A stretch of DNA of 60,246 nt from Brachionus plicatilis (GCA_010279815.1 QEOQ01000054.1:78962-139207); one strand, 5' to 3'. Positions 10,860-25,920 are shown, counted from the first letter of the stretch. Notes: generated by a model from the letters alone, not told the origin. Made by a program: numbers and translations.

Positions 10860-13800
10860 ATTACCAAGTTAATATTTTTAATTTTATAAAAACAAACTAA
10901 AAAAAGAATAATATTACAAAATTGACTTGATTTTGGCTGAATGAAAAATTGCCTTGATTATAACTCAATTTAAAACAAGACAATCTCTAATAACAACCAG
11001 TTCTCAATAGCATTCTTTTTTTAATTTAGAAAATATAAAGAATGTTATTGATAAAGTATTAAATTTTTTCCGAATCAGTAAAAAGATTTTAAGAGAAAAA
11101 AGTACTATATAAGTCAAAATTAAAATGTTATATTTATTTATTATATTTAATAATGTGGCCATAATGAAACGGAAAAATTTAAAACAAAAAAAGTGATTTA
11201 CTTGTTTCTAATATCTAAATTTTAAGTATTTGTAATTTTCCAAATTATAATTCTCTTTTCTTCCCTTTGCTCATTCTTATTTTCCAATCTTTTTAAATCG
11301 AGCAAATATTCGTCTGAATGTCAGACATTAAATAGCGAAATTGATGCCTAAAATTAATTAAGGAAATAATTTATTTTTTCACAATTGTGAATATAGACAA
11401 AAGCTTAAATATCAGCTTTTATTTTTTTTCATTAAATTCCTTTGATGCCAGTGTATTAATAAATAAATAGTCTTTAATTTCCTAATCAATTATACTACTT
11501 CTCTGTTGGATTATATTATTTAATTATGTAACTAAAAATTTTAATTTATTTTTCATTCAATTCAAAATGTTAAGAATCGATTTCTACTTCTTTTTTAGAT
11601 CAATTTTTCTTTGACACTTCAATTTCGTATTGAGTTCTAGCCGGATCAAAGTTTTAAGAGAAAAGAAAAAGAATACTATAAAAACATTTTTTTTTTATTT
11701 ATTATTTACATCGCCCTTTAAGGCGTTTATTCACATAAATAAATTATTAGAAATTTTTTTCTTTAAGTTTTAGATGAAGTCAAATTAAAATTAATCAAAA
11801 AGAAAATGAATGAAAGTACACGACATGTTCACATACTTATTTTTAGTCGAAATTTTAAAATAAAAAAATTTAAATAGACTTTAAGGACTTACATTTAATT
11901 CTTATGTTCTAATAAATTATTTTCATTATAATTATTTATTTCGAAACACAAACTTTAAATAAATTAAAATTATTTTTTTTTTCAAAATTTTTTTTACTAA
12001 TTTTAATTTCATTTTAAATTAAACATTAATATTTTGACTTAATGGTTTAACTTTTCAGTTATGTTAATTATCAATTAGTTTTATTTAATATCATTGAATC
12101 AAAAAATTAATAATTTATTCGAACATCATGAAATTCAAAAATAATTTAGTATTTTTTTGCAATACAAAACAAATTAAAAATCAAATCTGAATAGAACATA
12201 ATTTTTTTTTATTAATTATTTAATTATCTTATCATCTTAGATAAGAAGTTTTGTAATTAATTTTTTTCCAAAATTGCACAAAAAATTATTCCCATTTTTG
12301 ATTCTTAAAATGTTATTGTTCCTTCTGAAATAAAAAGTTCAATTCCCGCCATCTCTACTGGATTATAATAATTTTTTAAAATAATGAATAAAGGAAATAA
12401 AACTAAATGTTTAATTTAAACTATTTTTGTTAAGTAAAAAAAGGCTTTTAAATATATTTTTTTAACTTTGTTATCAAATTGCCTGAATTGGCATTTAATG
12501 AATAAATAAATTAAAAAAATTTTTTTTTTGGTAAATAAATTATGTGTCAATCAATTTTATATTTGGTATAGAAAAATATATTTTAAAGAGAAGAGGAAAT
12601 TTCTGCCGAATTCCCAGGAAATTACATTTACAGTATCCCTAATATTTAATTAAAAAAATCTTAAGCTTACTTGGTTTGAGTTAGTTGGTTGACATTGAAT
12701 CAATTTCTAAATCAATTTAGTTAAAATTCATATTATTTAAATAAAGTCACATTGAAACTTTCATATAAAAATACAAAAGAAAGAAATTTCAATCAAAATT
12801 AGGTTCTAAAGAATATATAGAATTATAATTTTCCTAAAAATATTCATTCCAAAAACATTAAGTTTATTCTATTTAGAAGATGGCTGACTTCGTGTAACAT
12901 TCGGTTCACATTAAATGTATATGACGTTTTTGAGGAATTGGTTAAGATTTTTTAGAGGTTATATTTAAAATTTTTCTGTAAATAAGACCTCAAAATAAAA
13001 AAAATTAATTAAAAATTTTATTTAAAGATATAAATCACACTGGTCCAAGCCGTTTTAAAAAACTTTTCGATCATCTATTTAATAAAGTTCTAGATCGTGT
13101 TCTCTTTGATTTAAAATTATTAAAGTTTTGAAAAAAATTATTTTTTTTAATCTAAACCAGGCTTGTTTTATATTAACTAGTCTAAATAATTATTTTAAAA
13201 ATATTTTTAAATAACTATTTTTACTTTTGACTAAATCTGATTTACAGAATATTTTAAATTTCTATTTTAAGTGTCAAATCTTTAAAAAAAAATTTTAATT
13301 CTTAACTTAAGATTTGTTAATACACTTAAAAATTTATTTTTTTAAAAAATAATTAAATAAATTTTCGTGAATTTTTTAATTAAAAAAATTTTATTCTGGT
13401 AAGAGATAAAAACTTTTATCATTTAATAAAATCTAGGCTTTAAAAGTATCTGAAAAATTTCTCGTTTAATTTATTAAATAAAAATTTGATTTCTTTGGAA
13501 AAAAACAGAAGTTGCATTTAATCTTTCTCAATTAAGTGAAATGTGTTTAATAATTTAAGTTAAGAGTTTTCGAGGTTTTCTATAAAAGCATCAGAGAAAA
13601 TCAAACAATTCAGTTTGCTTTAATCCAACTGCTAAAAATAAATATTTTTTATCCTAGATCTAGCTATTTACAAAATAAACAGTTTCAGACTCTTCGGAGA
13701 AATTAATACAAGAATTTTAAATTAAAAGTTGTTAAGGATGCGACAAAAAAGACAGGTTTTATGCAGGAAAAAATTGAATATGATTAATTTTTTCAACAAA

Positions 13801-14630
13801 AAAATTTAGTGAATAATGAATAATTAATTCCTTTTTTTTATTTAAAAATTTTCTCGAATGCTTTCTTTCATATAATTATTTTATTATTGTATAAACACTT
13901 TTTATTAGTGTTATAATTATTTTTTTAAATTTAAAAATAAAATAAAAATAAAGGTTCATTTTTTAAAATAAATTAATTCACACAGGATAAATCTTAATTT
14001 GTTTTGATGCAAAAAAATAATTGTCAATAAAGAAAAAAATTTAATAAATTATTTTAATTTTCTGATAATTAACACGAAAATTACTACCAAAAATTTCCAT
14101 TCCAAAATGGCTAAAAAGCCAATATTTTCTTTTTTTATCATCTTTTGAAAAAAAAAATTGATAATTCAATTTCACTTGGTTAAACATGGTATAAAATTTT
14201 ACCAAATTTATCGAAAGATAAAATTTTAATTTTTTGAAGATTATAAATCGTTCTTTTATTAAAATCATTTAAATTTATCAGATGGTTTCAAAGCAAAGTT
14301 AGGGTTAAATTTTTATTTATTGACAGAGTGGGATGATCAAATTTGTAAAATTCTCCAAAAAATTAAATAAGTATCATATGTTTAAAAAAATACATATTTT
14401 TTTGAGTAAATCCCCAATTTTTATATTTTAGTACATTTGTTTGGACAAATCCAATATTTGCTTGGATTAAATTCTTTTTAATAATCCTTTAGGTAAAAAA
14501 ATCTAAAAATTAAAAAAAGAATAAATTTAATTTAAAATAATATATGAACGAAAATTAATATAATTAAAATTTTAATAGATTTTTTAACTTACTTTTTTTT
14601 TATACGAGAAATATTTATTTTAACTGATTA
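10860..14630. other. AT-rich gene-free stretch
   Basis: I see no exon-like G+C rise, no splice-bounded frame and no transposase motif here. A LINE-like hairpin tail (TCGCCCTTTAAGGCG then ACATAAATAAATT) lies at 11710-11747. The rest is low-complexity A/T sequence. Confidence 0.5.
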
Positions 14631-14639
14631 TTTTTTTTA

Positions 14640-14740
14640 TATCATCCACCATGAGACCTTATGTTTATTGGGTCCAGGATAATTCCTAAGAATTTAACTT
14701 AGATCAGGCCTGGTAGACCAGTTTGAATTAGGAACCAGCA
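14640..14740 (-). pseudogene. LINE ORF2 scrap (minus)
   Basis: On the minus strand this reads VKFLGIILDP followed by a histidine/glycine stretch, the conserved segment after the YADD motif of jockey/CR1 reverse transcriptases. It is about 30 codons long and degenerate. Confidence 0.5.
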
Positions 14741-15589
14741 AAATAAATCTTGAAAAAAATTGTTTTTAATGTACTGCATTATAAAAGATTTATTAAAACA
14801 TTTTAAAATAAATAAATTTAAATGAGAGAACTTCAAAATTTGGTTGCTTAAATTCTTGGCCAGGCAATTTAAAAATACAAAAAAAATTTATTTGCGTTTC
14901 TTTTGATTTTTTTAAAATACTTAACAATTTTTTTTATAAAAAAATTTACATTGATTTTCTTTGTATTAACTTAATAATTCAAATGAAAAAAATTTAATAA
15001 ATAAAAGACAAAATGAGTTTTAATGATTTTTTAATTTATAATTTTTATTTATTCAGTGGCTAAATTTCAAGTTCAAATAACAAAAATTTTTAATGTAAGT
15101 GGATTTAATTTATTTTGAAATTTAATTTGGAAATATCTTTTTGGCTGGATAACTATTAGACAAGTTATCCAATTCGCTATTAAAATTTAATTAAGCTAAA
15201 AATTTAATTTTTTATCAATTTCTTTATTTTAAAAAAATAGCCTCGGACTTTTTTTTTAATGACTTGCACTTTAATTTGGAAATTTTAAAAAAACTATGGT
15301 TATTTGTTAAATTAAATTAGTTAAATTTAAAATTAAAATAATTTTCTTCTTCTTTTAATTATTGCTATAAAAAAAAGCATTATTTATAATTCGGTTGATT
15401 TTATCTGAATATAATAGAGAAAATATTGAAGATACTCTAATTAATTTATCACTAATTATGAAATATTAATTTAATAAACATTTAATAAATAATTTAATAG
15501 TATATTTTTTAAATAAATAAATTTAGTTATTTTAATATTATCGGTTTTTACTTTTTCAATTAAAAGCTATTTTGCCACTAATTATTTAA

Positions 15590-15645
15590 AAATTGTTCGG
15601 TTGGAATGGAGACTTAGTCCTTCCTTTAAGACACTTGATAGTAGT
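15590..15645 (-). repeat. LINE 3' end (minus)
   Basis: TTCGGTTGGAATGGAGACTT and AGTCCTTCCTTTAAG match the LINE 3' end at 19890-19942 and are related to 25940-25980 and 39065-39105. All are on the minus strand, with A/T tails at the lower coordinate. Confidence 0.55.
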
Positions 15646-18600
15646 TATCAAAATAAAAGAATATAATTTTGATAAAGTGTGAACAATAATTTAAATTTTA
15701 ACATTTTTGACCTAATCCAAAAAAAATTTTAACTCAATAATTCTATAACTACAATTCATTTGTTTTTAGATTAATTTTTGTCATCGCCAACATGGGCGTA
15801 ATTTTTGAATTAAATTAATAAAAAATAAAAAATTTTATTAAAGCTAAAAATCATCATCTATATTTTGGACAAGATTAATTGTGATTACAAATCGATTTAA
15901 AAATGCAGCTAAGTGATCAGTATCTGATAATACGACATGGGTTTAGGCCTCTTTTGTTCATTATACCAAACTCTTCTTTCATAGAAAAACATTTCTTCGA
16001 AAATACAGATATTCTTTAATCATTTTTACATAGAAAAGTTATTAGAGAAATTATCATAGTTATTTTTGTGACATAAAATTAAAAGATTGAATTTATTTTT
16101 TATTAAAATAATGCATTTTTTCTATTTGATTTTCTGATTTAAAATGGAAGAAAAATTAATTCGATTATGACTCTTTTTTTTATTAGTTATTCTTAACTTT
16201 TAAGCGGAGTCAATGACTTAAGAGATTTTTTAATTAAATTACAAATTTAAAATCAAATTAATTTTACAAAACAAAAAATAAATTTAAATTTAAAAATAGC
16301 TTTAGAATGGACTCCAGTTAATTAAAGATAAAGTTGATTCTTAGACGAAAAATTTTTGGTAACAGCATTAAAAGAATTTAAATGGAATAGAATTTTAAAA
16401 AAAAAACAATATGTTGCTATTTACTCGAATTTATTTTGTTTAAAAAAAAATAAAGCAAAACAATAATTTGCTAATAAAAATTTGTTTCTACGATTAATTT
16501 TCAAAGTAAAAATATTCTATGACAAATTACTATAATTTTTTCTACATAAAAGGGTGAAACCGTTCAATATTTTCATAAATGATATCTTCAAATGACACAA
16601 AACAAGCAGTCAAATCTGAGATTAATGAAGACAAATTAACAATTTTTTATCAATAAATATTTTTTCTTTTATTAAAATACTTATTTTTTCTAAAAAAAAG
16701 AATAAAAAATTTTAATTAATTTAGTGAACTTGAACAGAGCCTCTGTAAATGGAAGATGAAAAATTAAGTTAAATTTTTTTTTTTTCAAAAATTTATAGGA
16801 AAATTTGATTTTGATTTTAGAATTTCAGGAAATAAGCCCAAAAATCGGACAAAAAGAATTCACAAAATTTTCTCTTGTTTCAGAATTTGGATAATTCTAG
16901 ATCTCAGGGTTCTCTATGGACTCATTAGGAAAAAAAAGCTAAATTAAATTTTCTAAATGAATTTATCAAATTCAAAGCCAAAGTGGATCCGAGAAAGACT
17001 TTCTTATTTAGCTTAAGTTTTAGATTTAGAAATTGAAAAAAAAATTATCATCGAACTTTAAAAATAAAATTTTTTTTTGCATTTTTGAGCTCTTGGCATT
17101 CACGTCATAAACTAATTAATTTTAGATTTTATTTTGTTTATTTATTAATTAAAGTTTCCACTTTAAAAAATATGTAAAATAGAAAACAAAAAATTAATGA
17201 TTTGCTGTTTATCCAATTTATTAATTGCTTTTTTTCTAAAGAGGAAAAAATTATTTAAAATAATAAAAATTAGCATTCTATTTGCAAAATCACTGGCAAA
17301 CTAAGTCAATTCCTTTTATCTTTATATTCATAAATTTTTTATTTAACATTTCCTAAAGGCTTCTTTTGTGAAATAAAATAAACATAATAATTTATGAATT
17401 TGGAATCTCATTCCGCATGAGCTTTCATAGCCATTAGTTAAATTGACGTAAATAGAATGTCTTTGGGCTCTTTTGTTTAAGCGAATTATTTATAAAAATA
17501 TTTTTTTTTTATTCTAGAATCAAGCTTTGAACTCGTTGATCCAACAAAATAAAAATTAATTAGTTTTTTTATTTAAAGCTTATTAAATTTAGTTGTTTAA
17601 ATTTTTTCTTTGTAAAAAAGGAAAAAATTTTTTTTTTATAAATAAAGTTAATATTTCTATTTTTGTTAATTGTGGATCAAAGAAAAATTTGTGAAAAAAA
17701 AAAATTTTATTTTTTTTTGATTTCTTTATTACTTTATTTTTTTTTAAATAAGATGATAGAAGTTCATGAAAAGATATATATTTTCAAAAAATGAGACAAT
17801 TTGGCGGATGATTCTAAAATAAGGAAAGAATTCTTAAGTTTCAAGAGAAGATTCAAAATAATATCAAGGCAATGTGGATAGTTTATATAAAAAATTTTTA
17901 TTTGAAAATTAAATTATTTAGTCCGTGTTTAAAAAGCAAATTATTTAGAAATTTTTTAATTAAAAATTGTAAAATCAAAACCTACTTCAAAACAAGAATT
18001 TATTTATTTTTAGAAATTTAAAAAAAATTAAAATTTTTTTTGTCCTTTTTTCTAATTTAAAAAAACAAAGCATTTTGACTGTATTTTTTTATCTGCGTAG
18101 TTTTGAAACACCGATAAAAATTAAGTTTTAGAAATTTTTTTAAATTTTTAAAATATTTTTAAATTCTTAATTTTTTAAATTTTGATCTTTTAAATTAAAA
18201 AAAATATCAATTGCAATTCTTTTTTTCTATATGAAAACCAAAAAATTGATAAAAAATAGATTTTATGGTCAATTAATCAAAAATAATTCTCATTTATTCT
18301 AAGGTCCTTATTGGATTTGGGAGATCTAAATCAGCAAGTTTAATTAAACGATTAACTCTATCAACAACTTTCTTTCTTTATTTAACAAAATATAATTTAT
18401 TTGAAAATAATATAATTTCGTATAATTTGTAAATAAAATAAAAAAAGTGTTAACTTGCAAAATTAAGTTTTTAAGGGGATATTTTTGTTAATAGGGATAC
18501 CAAAATTACTTGACTTGATGGTCTCAGCTATGACGACTAAATTTTTTTTTATTTGAAAAAAAACTATTAGCATGCTGCTAAGACCAAAAGTACAAAATTA

Positions 18601-19375
18601 ATTAATTAGTACAAAAGAACTGAAAATTTAGCTTTTATTAATTTAATTGTAATTTTTTATTTATTTTTATTTAAAAAATGTTTTATTTTAAGAGAAGTAT
18701 TAAAAGTATCGTAATAAAATTTTTCAGAATACGAATGATTTTGTTAATTTTAGATAATTAAATATCAAAAGTACGCGCTAAATAAGAATTTTTTTTTTTA
18801 AATATTTTATTAATCGATTTGGCAACTTGAAGTTCATGATCATGATCAAATGATCAAAACTAAATTGATTATAGTCTCAATAAAAATGATCAAATTAGCT
18901 TTTTTATATTTTTTTAAAATTAAATTTAGGATGTTTACTATTCTAATTAAAAGAAAAAAGATTTTTTTTCTAATTGATCTTTAATTGATTATTCTAAATT
19001 ATTTATTTGAAAACTTTAAAGACATATTTAATTTTCTATTTAATTAAAGATTAAACAAATCATGTGGAATAAATTTTGGTCATTTTTAATTAAAAAATTG
19101 GTAAAAAATACCTCTTTATTTAAATACAAAAATTTAAAATTTGACTTTAAATTTACATTTGATCATGAACTTCAATTTGCCAATCGATTTGTACAAAAAA
19201 ACTATTTCCTAAATAAAAAGTTTTTCAATTGAATTAAAATTATTAAAAAAAGTGACATCTTCAAATGCCAGTTTGACTCACAAAATTTAAATAAATCATT
19301 AAGAGATCTTTTTGCTTCTTTTCAGAGTTATTATAAGCTCGATCTTCTCTGCATGCTCAGTGTCTAAATATCCAA

Positions 19376-19470
19376 GTTAGGTTTAGGAATTCGGATATGT
19401 CAAAAATAAGAGAAATATTAGTTAAAATACAAATTAATATTTAAATTATTAATTAATTAAAATCTTTATT
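19376..19470. repeat. Relative of the foldback arm at 480-1530
   Basis: GGTTTAGGAATTCGGATATG followed by AAGAGAAATATTAG matches the right arm of the element at 480-1530. I cannot locate an opposing arm. Confidence 0.5.
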
Positions 19471-19869
19471 TTAATTTTAAAAAAATAAGAAAAAGCACAG
19501 AAAGCACAAAAAGAAGGGGGGAATAAATTTAAATTAAGAAAAAAGAAAGAAAGGATTTTTTCTTTTAAATATTCTCATTGTCTATACCTCATAAAAAATA
19601 CTCTCATGTCAAACGGAATAAAGAAAAGGTTATAGCTAAATTATTAAGATTAGATGGAAAAAAAATAAAAATAATTAATACTTTTTAAATTTTTTGAAGA
19701 TTTTATTTAAAAAATTTAAAAAATGGATTTTTTTCGAAATTTTTGTAAATTTAATATAAAAAAATTTATGGATTTCTTAAATAAAATTTCATTAAATAGT
19801 TTTTTTCCAGGTCTCGAAAATTAATTATAAAATTTTATAAATTTTGTTTTTGGGTTTATGATTTATTTT

Positions 19870-19945
19870 TTATTTATTTATTTAAAATATAGTTCGGCAA
19901 ATCCTTGGCCGGTTGGAATGGAAGCTTAGTCCTTCCTTTCAGGGT
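19870..19945 (-). repeat. LINE 3' end (minus)
   Basis: TTTATTTATTTATTTAAA is followed by GGCCGGTTGGAATGGAAGCT and AGTCCTTCCTTTCAG. Read on the minus strand this is the terminal block and tandem tail of a non-LTR element. Confidence 0.6.
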
Positions 19946-20935
19946 TTATGATTTGATAAGCCTTAAAATAACATTTTTGGTTTAAAAAAAAAATTTACGC
20001 CTTGTTTTCCATTTTGTAATAAACTGAGTTTTTGTTAAAAAAACATCATACGAACGTCAATTATCACTAAAGTAAAAAATTTATTGATTATTAATTAAAA
20101 TTTAAAAAAAGAATTTTCAACATTTGTTTCAAATTTTCAAAAAAAAATTAAACTCATTCTATTTAACTAAAGAGGTTAATTTCAAATATGAAAATTCTTG
20201 CAGTATTACCTTAAAATTATATATTTTTTTTGAAACTAAAGAAAATAAAAAAATTATTTTAAACATCGCACTTTTTCAATTTTGTTAAAATATAATTTCT
20301 TTAAATTCTGTTTCGATTTTTTTTAATCAAATAAATATTTTTATTTTTTAATTTTTTTTCATCATTTAACAAAGTTTTTTTTTTGGTATTTTGAAGACTA
20401 TGTTATTATTTTAAATTATTTTTTTCTCTTTAAATCAAATATTAGTTTGATGCTCCTTTAAAATTTGATGTTAAGCTTTTTAAAAAAAATTAAATTTTTA
20501 AACAAGTTTTAAAATTAAAAAAAATATATGAAACAGAAAAAAAATTATCATTGTAAATTTTCATATTAATATCCTTGTTTTTGAATAAAATTTATTTTTA
20601 AACAAACAAAAGTTGCTTTCAGAAAAAAAATTCAAATATTTCCTAGTGCGTCAAATTGTGTCTGAACTTAATTTTAAATTAGTAAAATAAAAAAAGAATA
20701 CTGTGTATGATCCGCATCATGGCTCTAGGTCACACAATGAAAACTAGCTCCAAATTATGCATTTTTTGATTAAGCTAGAAAATAATTTTAATAATTAATT
20801 TAGACAAATAATTTATTAATATTTGAATGAATTGAGAAGAAAAATCGAAACAAGAAAAAAATTCAAATTATGAACTTTAATGCTAATTATGGGTATCTAT
20901 TCGATAACTTTAAAATCGATCAAATAGGTAACCAT

Positions 20936-20954
20936 ATCTCTCTCTCTCTGTCTT
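20936..20954. repeat. TC microsatellite
   Basis: A short run of TC dinucleotides (ATCTCTCTCTCTCTGTC). It lies in gene-free DNA. Confidence 0.7.
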
Positions 20955-22563
20955 TTCCTTTCATGACTTCCTCAGTCGGGATTTAATGACCAAAAATTCA
21001 AATTTCTCATTCATTTAACCCAAAATAGCTTCTAATATTTAAATTAAAATGTTAATTTTTTTCTTTAACATTTTATCAAGGAACAAAAAAGGGATAACAA
21101 CAAAATTTCAGTAAATTTATTTTTTAGTTGGGATTTTTTTTTATTGAATTTTAAAAATAAAAAGGATCTAAAATTCATTAAATGATTTATTTGTTTCATT
21201 GATGATTGACTTTCAAAGATTAAGTTTAAAAATTTTTTTTTAGGATAAAAAATTTTAAAAAAATTAGAAAAGTTTTTCAATTATCGATCTGAATTTGTTT
21301 CTAAAATTTAAATAAAAATGTTAATTATTTTAAATTAACTTTTTTTTTTTGTTCTAAAATAATTTTGTTAGTTCCACGAGCATACAGACTATGTCCGATG
21401 GGACTTCGGGATATGTTGCCTTTGAACCCACAATTAAGCGTATAATAAAATTAGATTTTATGTTAATATCTACAAATTTATAAAAAATAAAAAGTAATTT
21501 TTTTAATGTATGGTTTTAGAGTATAGGAATATTGTTGTAAAAATTTTAGATATTTGTTTAGGTGGTCTACGCGGACCTGTTTAGACCGAAGTATGGAAAA
21601 TTCAAAGTTTTATTTATAAAAGATAATTTAAAAAAAGCTTAAGCTCCTTCAAAAATTTTTGCTAATTTTTATTTATTTAAAAGAAGCATTTTATCCAAGA
21701 ATAATAAAAAAAATTTAGATTTAGTTTAAAGATTTTTGATGGTACCGAGTCCGGAAATTTTTTAGAGTTTGATTGTTTTCTTGAAAATTTTTTTTTGATT
21801 CTTGTCTTTGATAGTGTCAGGGACCTGAATGATGAATTTTCTAAAATAGATAGAATTAATGTTTTTTAAAATAATTTCTGTGGCAAAACTCAAACATTTA
21901 ATTTTCAAATTTAAATTTTTTTTATTAATATTTCATAAAATTACGTCTGCCTTGGCGGTGTCTAAAAAAAGATTAGAAATAAAAAGTTTTTAATGAGATT
22001 TCAATTAATTTTAGTTTCTAGATTTAGATCTAGATACATGGACAAAGAAATTAAAAAAATGAATTATTTAAATAGAATTTAGTTGTTTCTACAACATAAG
22101 CAATATTATTAATTTTTTTTTATTTCTTATCTATTTATTTTATTAAATTAGTTGATGTGAAAATTCAATAGCAATCAAATATTTAATTTCAGTCACTCTT
22201 TCAATAATTAGACTGAATACCGGATGAAAGAAATTCAAATTTGAACAAGAGAAAATTTCTTATAAATGAAAAATTTTTTTGATTTAAGAAACCATTGAAG
22301 GATGAATAGAAAAGTTTTGAGAAAATGTTTTCTTATTTAGATCTTGGTCTAAACATTTATCGTTTTTATCAGCGCCTTTTTTATTATTTTTCATTTTAAA
22401 AAATTTCACAAAAATTAAAATTTTTAATAAACAACAAGTTTGGCATGAAAAAAATTTTATTTGTTTCTAAAAACCAGTTTATTATATGCGATATTTTTTT
22501 ATGAGAATTTGAAAAAATCATCACTAAAAAAATAGAAAAATTTTTTGATTTTTAAGGTTTAGT

Positions 22564-22616
22564 TCAGAGTTGTTTTTAAGTCCGAAATTCAAGTCCAAGT
22601 CCGGACAATTTTAAAA
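22564..22616. repeat. End of a CAGAGTTG-family MITE
   Basis: TTCAGAGTTGTTTTTAAGTC and AAGTCCAAGTCCGGACAA form one terminal arm. The partner arm is absent, and LINE sequence starts just beyond. Confidence 0.5.
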
Positions 22617-22679
22617 AAGGGATTCATTATTCATTATTTCTTTTAGGTAAATAATTGATAAAAATACTAAATAGTGAAT

Positions 22680-24150
22680 GACTAATTACTGAGCCTTGAG
22701 GAACACATATAGTAATATGGTAATATGATCTTGAATCTAAGAAGGGATATTTTTATTAGTTTATAAATAAGACCATCATACCGAACCCTATCAAACGCTT
22801 TGGAGATATCAAAAAATGGGAAACAAACTTTTTTCTTTCTATTAAATGATTCTATAATTTTTTGAATAAGGAAGAAAAGATTATGAGCGGTTCTTTGATT
22901 TTTTATAAAACCTTATTGTTCCTGAATTAGTAATGAGTTTTGTTTTAAATAACTATATAATCATGAGTAGACAGCTCTGTGTTGTACTAATTGATCGGTA
23001 TTTAGTTGGGTCTTGTGTTAAAAAAGACTTTTTAGGTATCAAAGTAATGCTAGCAGATGATGCTTTCTAAATTTTACTTTCTTTTAGACTTAAGCTAAAA
23101 AGATAAATAATGTCTTTTAGAATATTTTGAGTTAAATTTTTTAACATAAGGTTATGAATTTGGTCAGGTCCGAAGCTGCTTCCTCTTTTAACCAACATCT
23201 TTGATGCTAACAGGCTCGTCAAATTTGCATTGATTTTTTATTATTAAAAAATTCAAGATTATAATTAATTATTTCTCTATCTTTTTGGGGATTAATTAGA
23301 TAATTATTTGGACTTAAAATTTTTTTTTAAATTCGCAAAAAAAGGAGCTTTTTATTCATCAGTTCTAAGTTCCTTATTATTAGAGATTAAAGTGAGTATT
23401 AGTATAAATCCTTTTTTTGATAGAAACTTTTTTTTTTCTAGAAAGGTCTTCTTGAAAGCGGATTTTTCCCAATTTTTTTAATAAAATTTCTTAATAAAGA
23501 CCAGTTTTGATTCCAAAATTTTTTTAACCTGATCCTTAACTCAGAAGTCAAGTGGTTGAATATTAGTTTAGTATTTTGACAGCGAGATTTTTAAAATATT
23601 CTTCTTATTTTCCTGCGTTCCTTAATTATACTGTCAATGTAGAGTGGCAGACTTGTTTTGAAAATTTTATGAGTTTACTATGGAATGCCGAAATTATTTT
23701 TTGGGTGATATCTTCATTTAGTTGGTCAACTGATGCTAGATTTAATCTCTAGTTTTGAATTAGGCCTTTTAGAATCACGAAATAACAACAAATTGCTTTT
23801 TTGTAGTTAAGCTTCTTTGGTTGTTTTTAAGGAATAGCTGAGAAGTCAAAATATGTACATGTCTCAATTAGAAAATGATCACTAGTCATATCTTGATTAT
23901 TTAGATCCATAAATCTGTGATTTTATCAATTAATGAAGATGAAACTAAGAATAAATCGAGAATTTCAAAATATTCCCTTTTGAATGTGTCAAAATTGAAC
24001 ACTTATTATTTATTACTGTGAAACTATACTCGTTAATGATGCTTTTTAAAATGATTCCATTTTCGTTTTCTCTTTTGCAACCTATTTGTTTTGTTTTGAC
24101 GTTTAAGTCACATTCGGGAACATAATTTTTAAAATTCCTTTTTTCAAATA
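22680..24150 (-). pseudogene. Degenerate LINE: endonuclease end plus reverse transcriptase
   Basis: On the minus strand the order is ORF2-like. From 24120 downward it reads IGCKRENENGIILKSI (the end of the endonuclease after GDFN), then a TSDHF-like motif near 23875. RT segments follow: KRGSSFGPDQI near 23190, ITLIPKK near 23050, FDISKAFDRV near 22790-22820, and a VPQG-like motif near 22705. Many frameshifts and stops break the frame. This is a dead jockey/CR1-type non-LTR element. Confidence 0.75.
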
Positions 24151-24179
24151 TTTAAATTTTTTTTTTTATTTGTTTATCT

Positions 24180-25920
24180 GTACCGAGCTAATGTTCCTTT
24201 ATAAAAATATAAAAAAAGTAAAAAATAGTATAAATATCTAAGTAATAAAAAGAAAATTAAAAATGATAATGTTGAAATAGCTAGAGGTTAGACATTTTAA
24301 AATATTTGATAAATCAGGAAAAAAAGAAGAAATTACTGAGTAGCAATTAAACAATGGAGTTGGATATTCGATATATCTTGATTCGAAACATTCTCTATAT
24401 TTTTCCACCAGTCTGACGACCAGTGAAACAGAATGACTCAATCCTGCCCTGACATATCTCTTACTCTTACTCAACTCAAAAAGTCGATTTAAACTGTAAG
24501 TAAATTTTGTTTATTGAAGACCTCTTGGTGCATAATATTAGATGGGGTACCATATTTCAGCTTCAAAATAGATCTAACTGCTAAATTTTGAATAATTTTA
24601 ATTTTTTTGATTCTGTTAAAAGCAGTAGACTCAGTGAATCCTAAGCTTCTATTTAGTATCATTTTCATTCAATTTGGACATAAATTGAATGAGCTAGGCC
24701 CTTTAAAAAATTTAATTTTTGAAAAGAACCCATTACTTTAAGATCACCAAACATTTATTTATACTTAATTTTTTTTCAGTCTGTAAAAAGATTTTAAAAA
24801 TTTAGGAGATTACCTTTATTTTGGTGTATTAAACTTCGAAATTGATCACAAATTGAGAAAGTTGGGTACTCATGAAAGCTAACTTTTTTCAAATTCCGTT
24901 TTTCCTTATTTTTTTGGCTTAAAAATCTTCAACAGCTGATTACTTTACGAAAAAAATCTTTTCGTAAAGTTATGTTTGGTGCTTCTGAGAATGAATTTAA
25001 AAAAGGAAAAGAATAGTCCAAGATTGATCCTACCAAAGATCTATAAAGATTACCTACAATTTTTGGCTTTAGACCTCATTTTCTATTTGAGAGATATTAA
25101 ACTATATTAAGCCTTGGATTACAACGCTCTTTTAAGTCATCCACCATTAAGCCAAATATAAATCTTGGATGTGATTCCTAAGAATTTGACTTTTCCTCAT
25201 TATTTAAATTAATGAAATTTTCATATTCTATTTGAAAAGAAATCTTTCACCTTTCTTTAGATACTTATTAATCATGTTTTCAAGATTTCCAATCTTTTTA
25301 AAAAATAAAAAAAGTATCCAAATCATTTGTAAAAAGAAGAAAGAATTGGCAGTTTGCTTTGTTTCATTTTGGTATGTCATTTATAAAAATGCTAAAAATA
25401 AGTCGACTAATTACTGACCCTTGTGGAACTCTTGCTTTAAAAAGGTATTGATCACTTAGAGGACCATTTACATCTTCTCTAAAAGATCTTAAATGCAGAA
25501 AAGATCTTATTGAATAAATAAAATAAGGAAGTAGATTAATTCTAACTAGCTTGTAATTAGTCAATCGTGCCAAACTATATCAAAAGCTTTAGAAATGTCA
25601 AAATATAGACAACATACTTTCTTCTTTCTATTAAAATCTCCTAGAATCTCCAATCTATTAGAATCTCCAACTTTTTGAATAAGAGAATAAAGATTATCTG
25701 CAGTACGTCTATTTTTTCCAAATTTTTATTGCTCATGTATAAGTAATTTATTGTTCTCAAGAAAATTATATATTATGTCGTAAATAATACGTTTAAGTAA
25801 TTTGCCAACACAATATGTCATACGAATTCGACGATTGTTATTAGGTCCTTGAGTATGAGAAAATTTCTTAGGGATCATGGTTATACTTGCTATTTTCCAG
25901 AATTTTGGGATTATTATTAT
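24180..25920 (-). pseudogene. Degenerate LINE: reverse transcriptase to 3' tail
   Basis: Reading the minus strand from 25920: FWKIASITMIPKK, a KAFD-type motif near 25600, VPQGSVISRLIFSIFINDIP (25370-25440), VKFLGIT near 25190, then [16 protein letters not shown] near 24590 and NKQNLLTV. The end near 24180 has AGCTCGGTACAGATAAACAA, also seen at 3477-3515, which looks like the 3' tail. Stops and frameshifts are present. The [14 protein letters not shown] block recurs on the plus strand at 53735-53830, so the same family lies in a CERT intron. Confidence 0.75.
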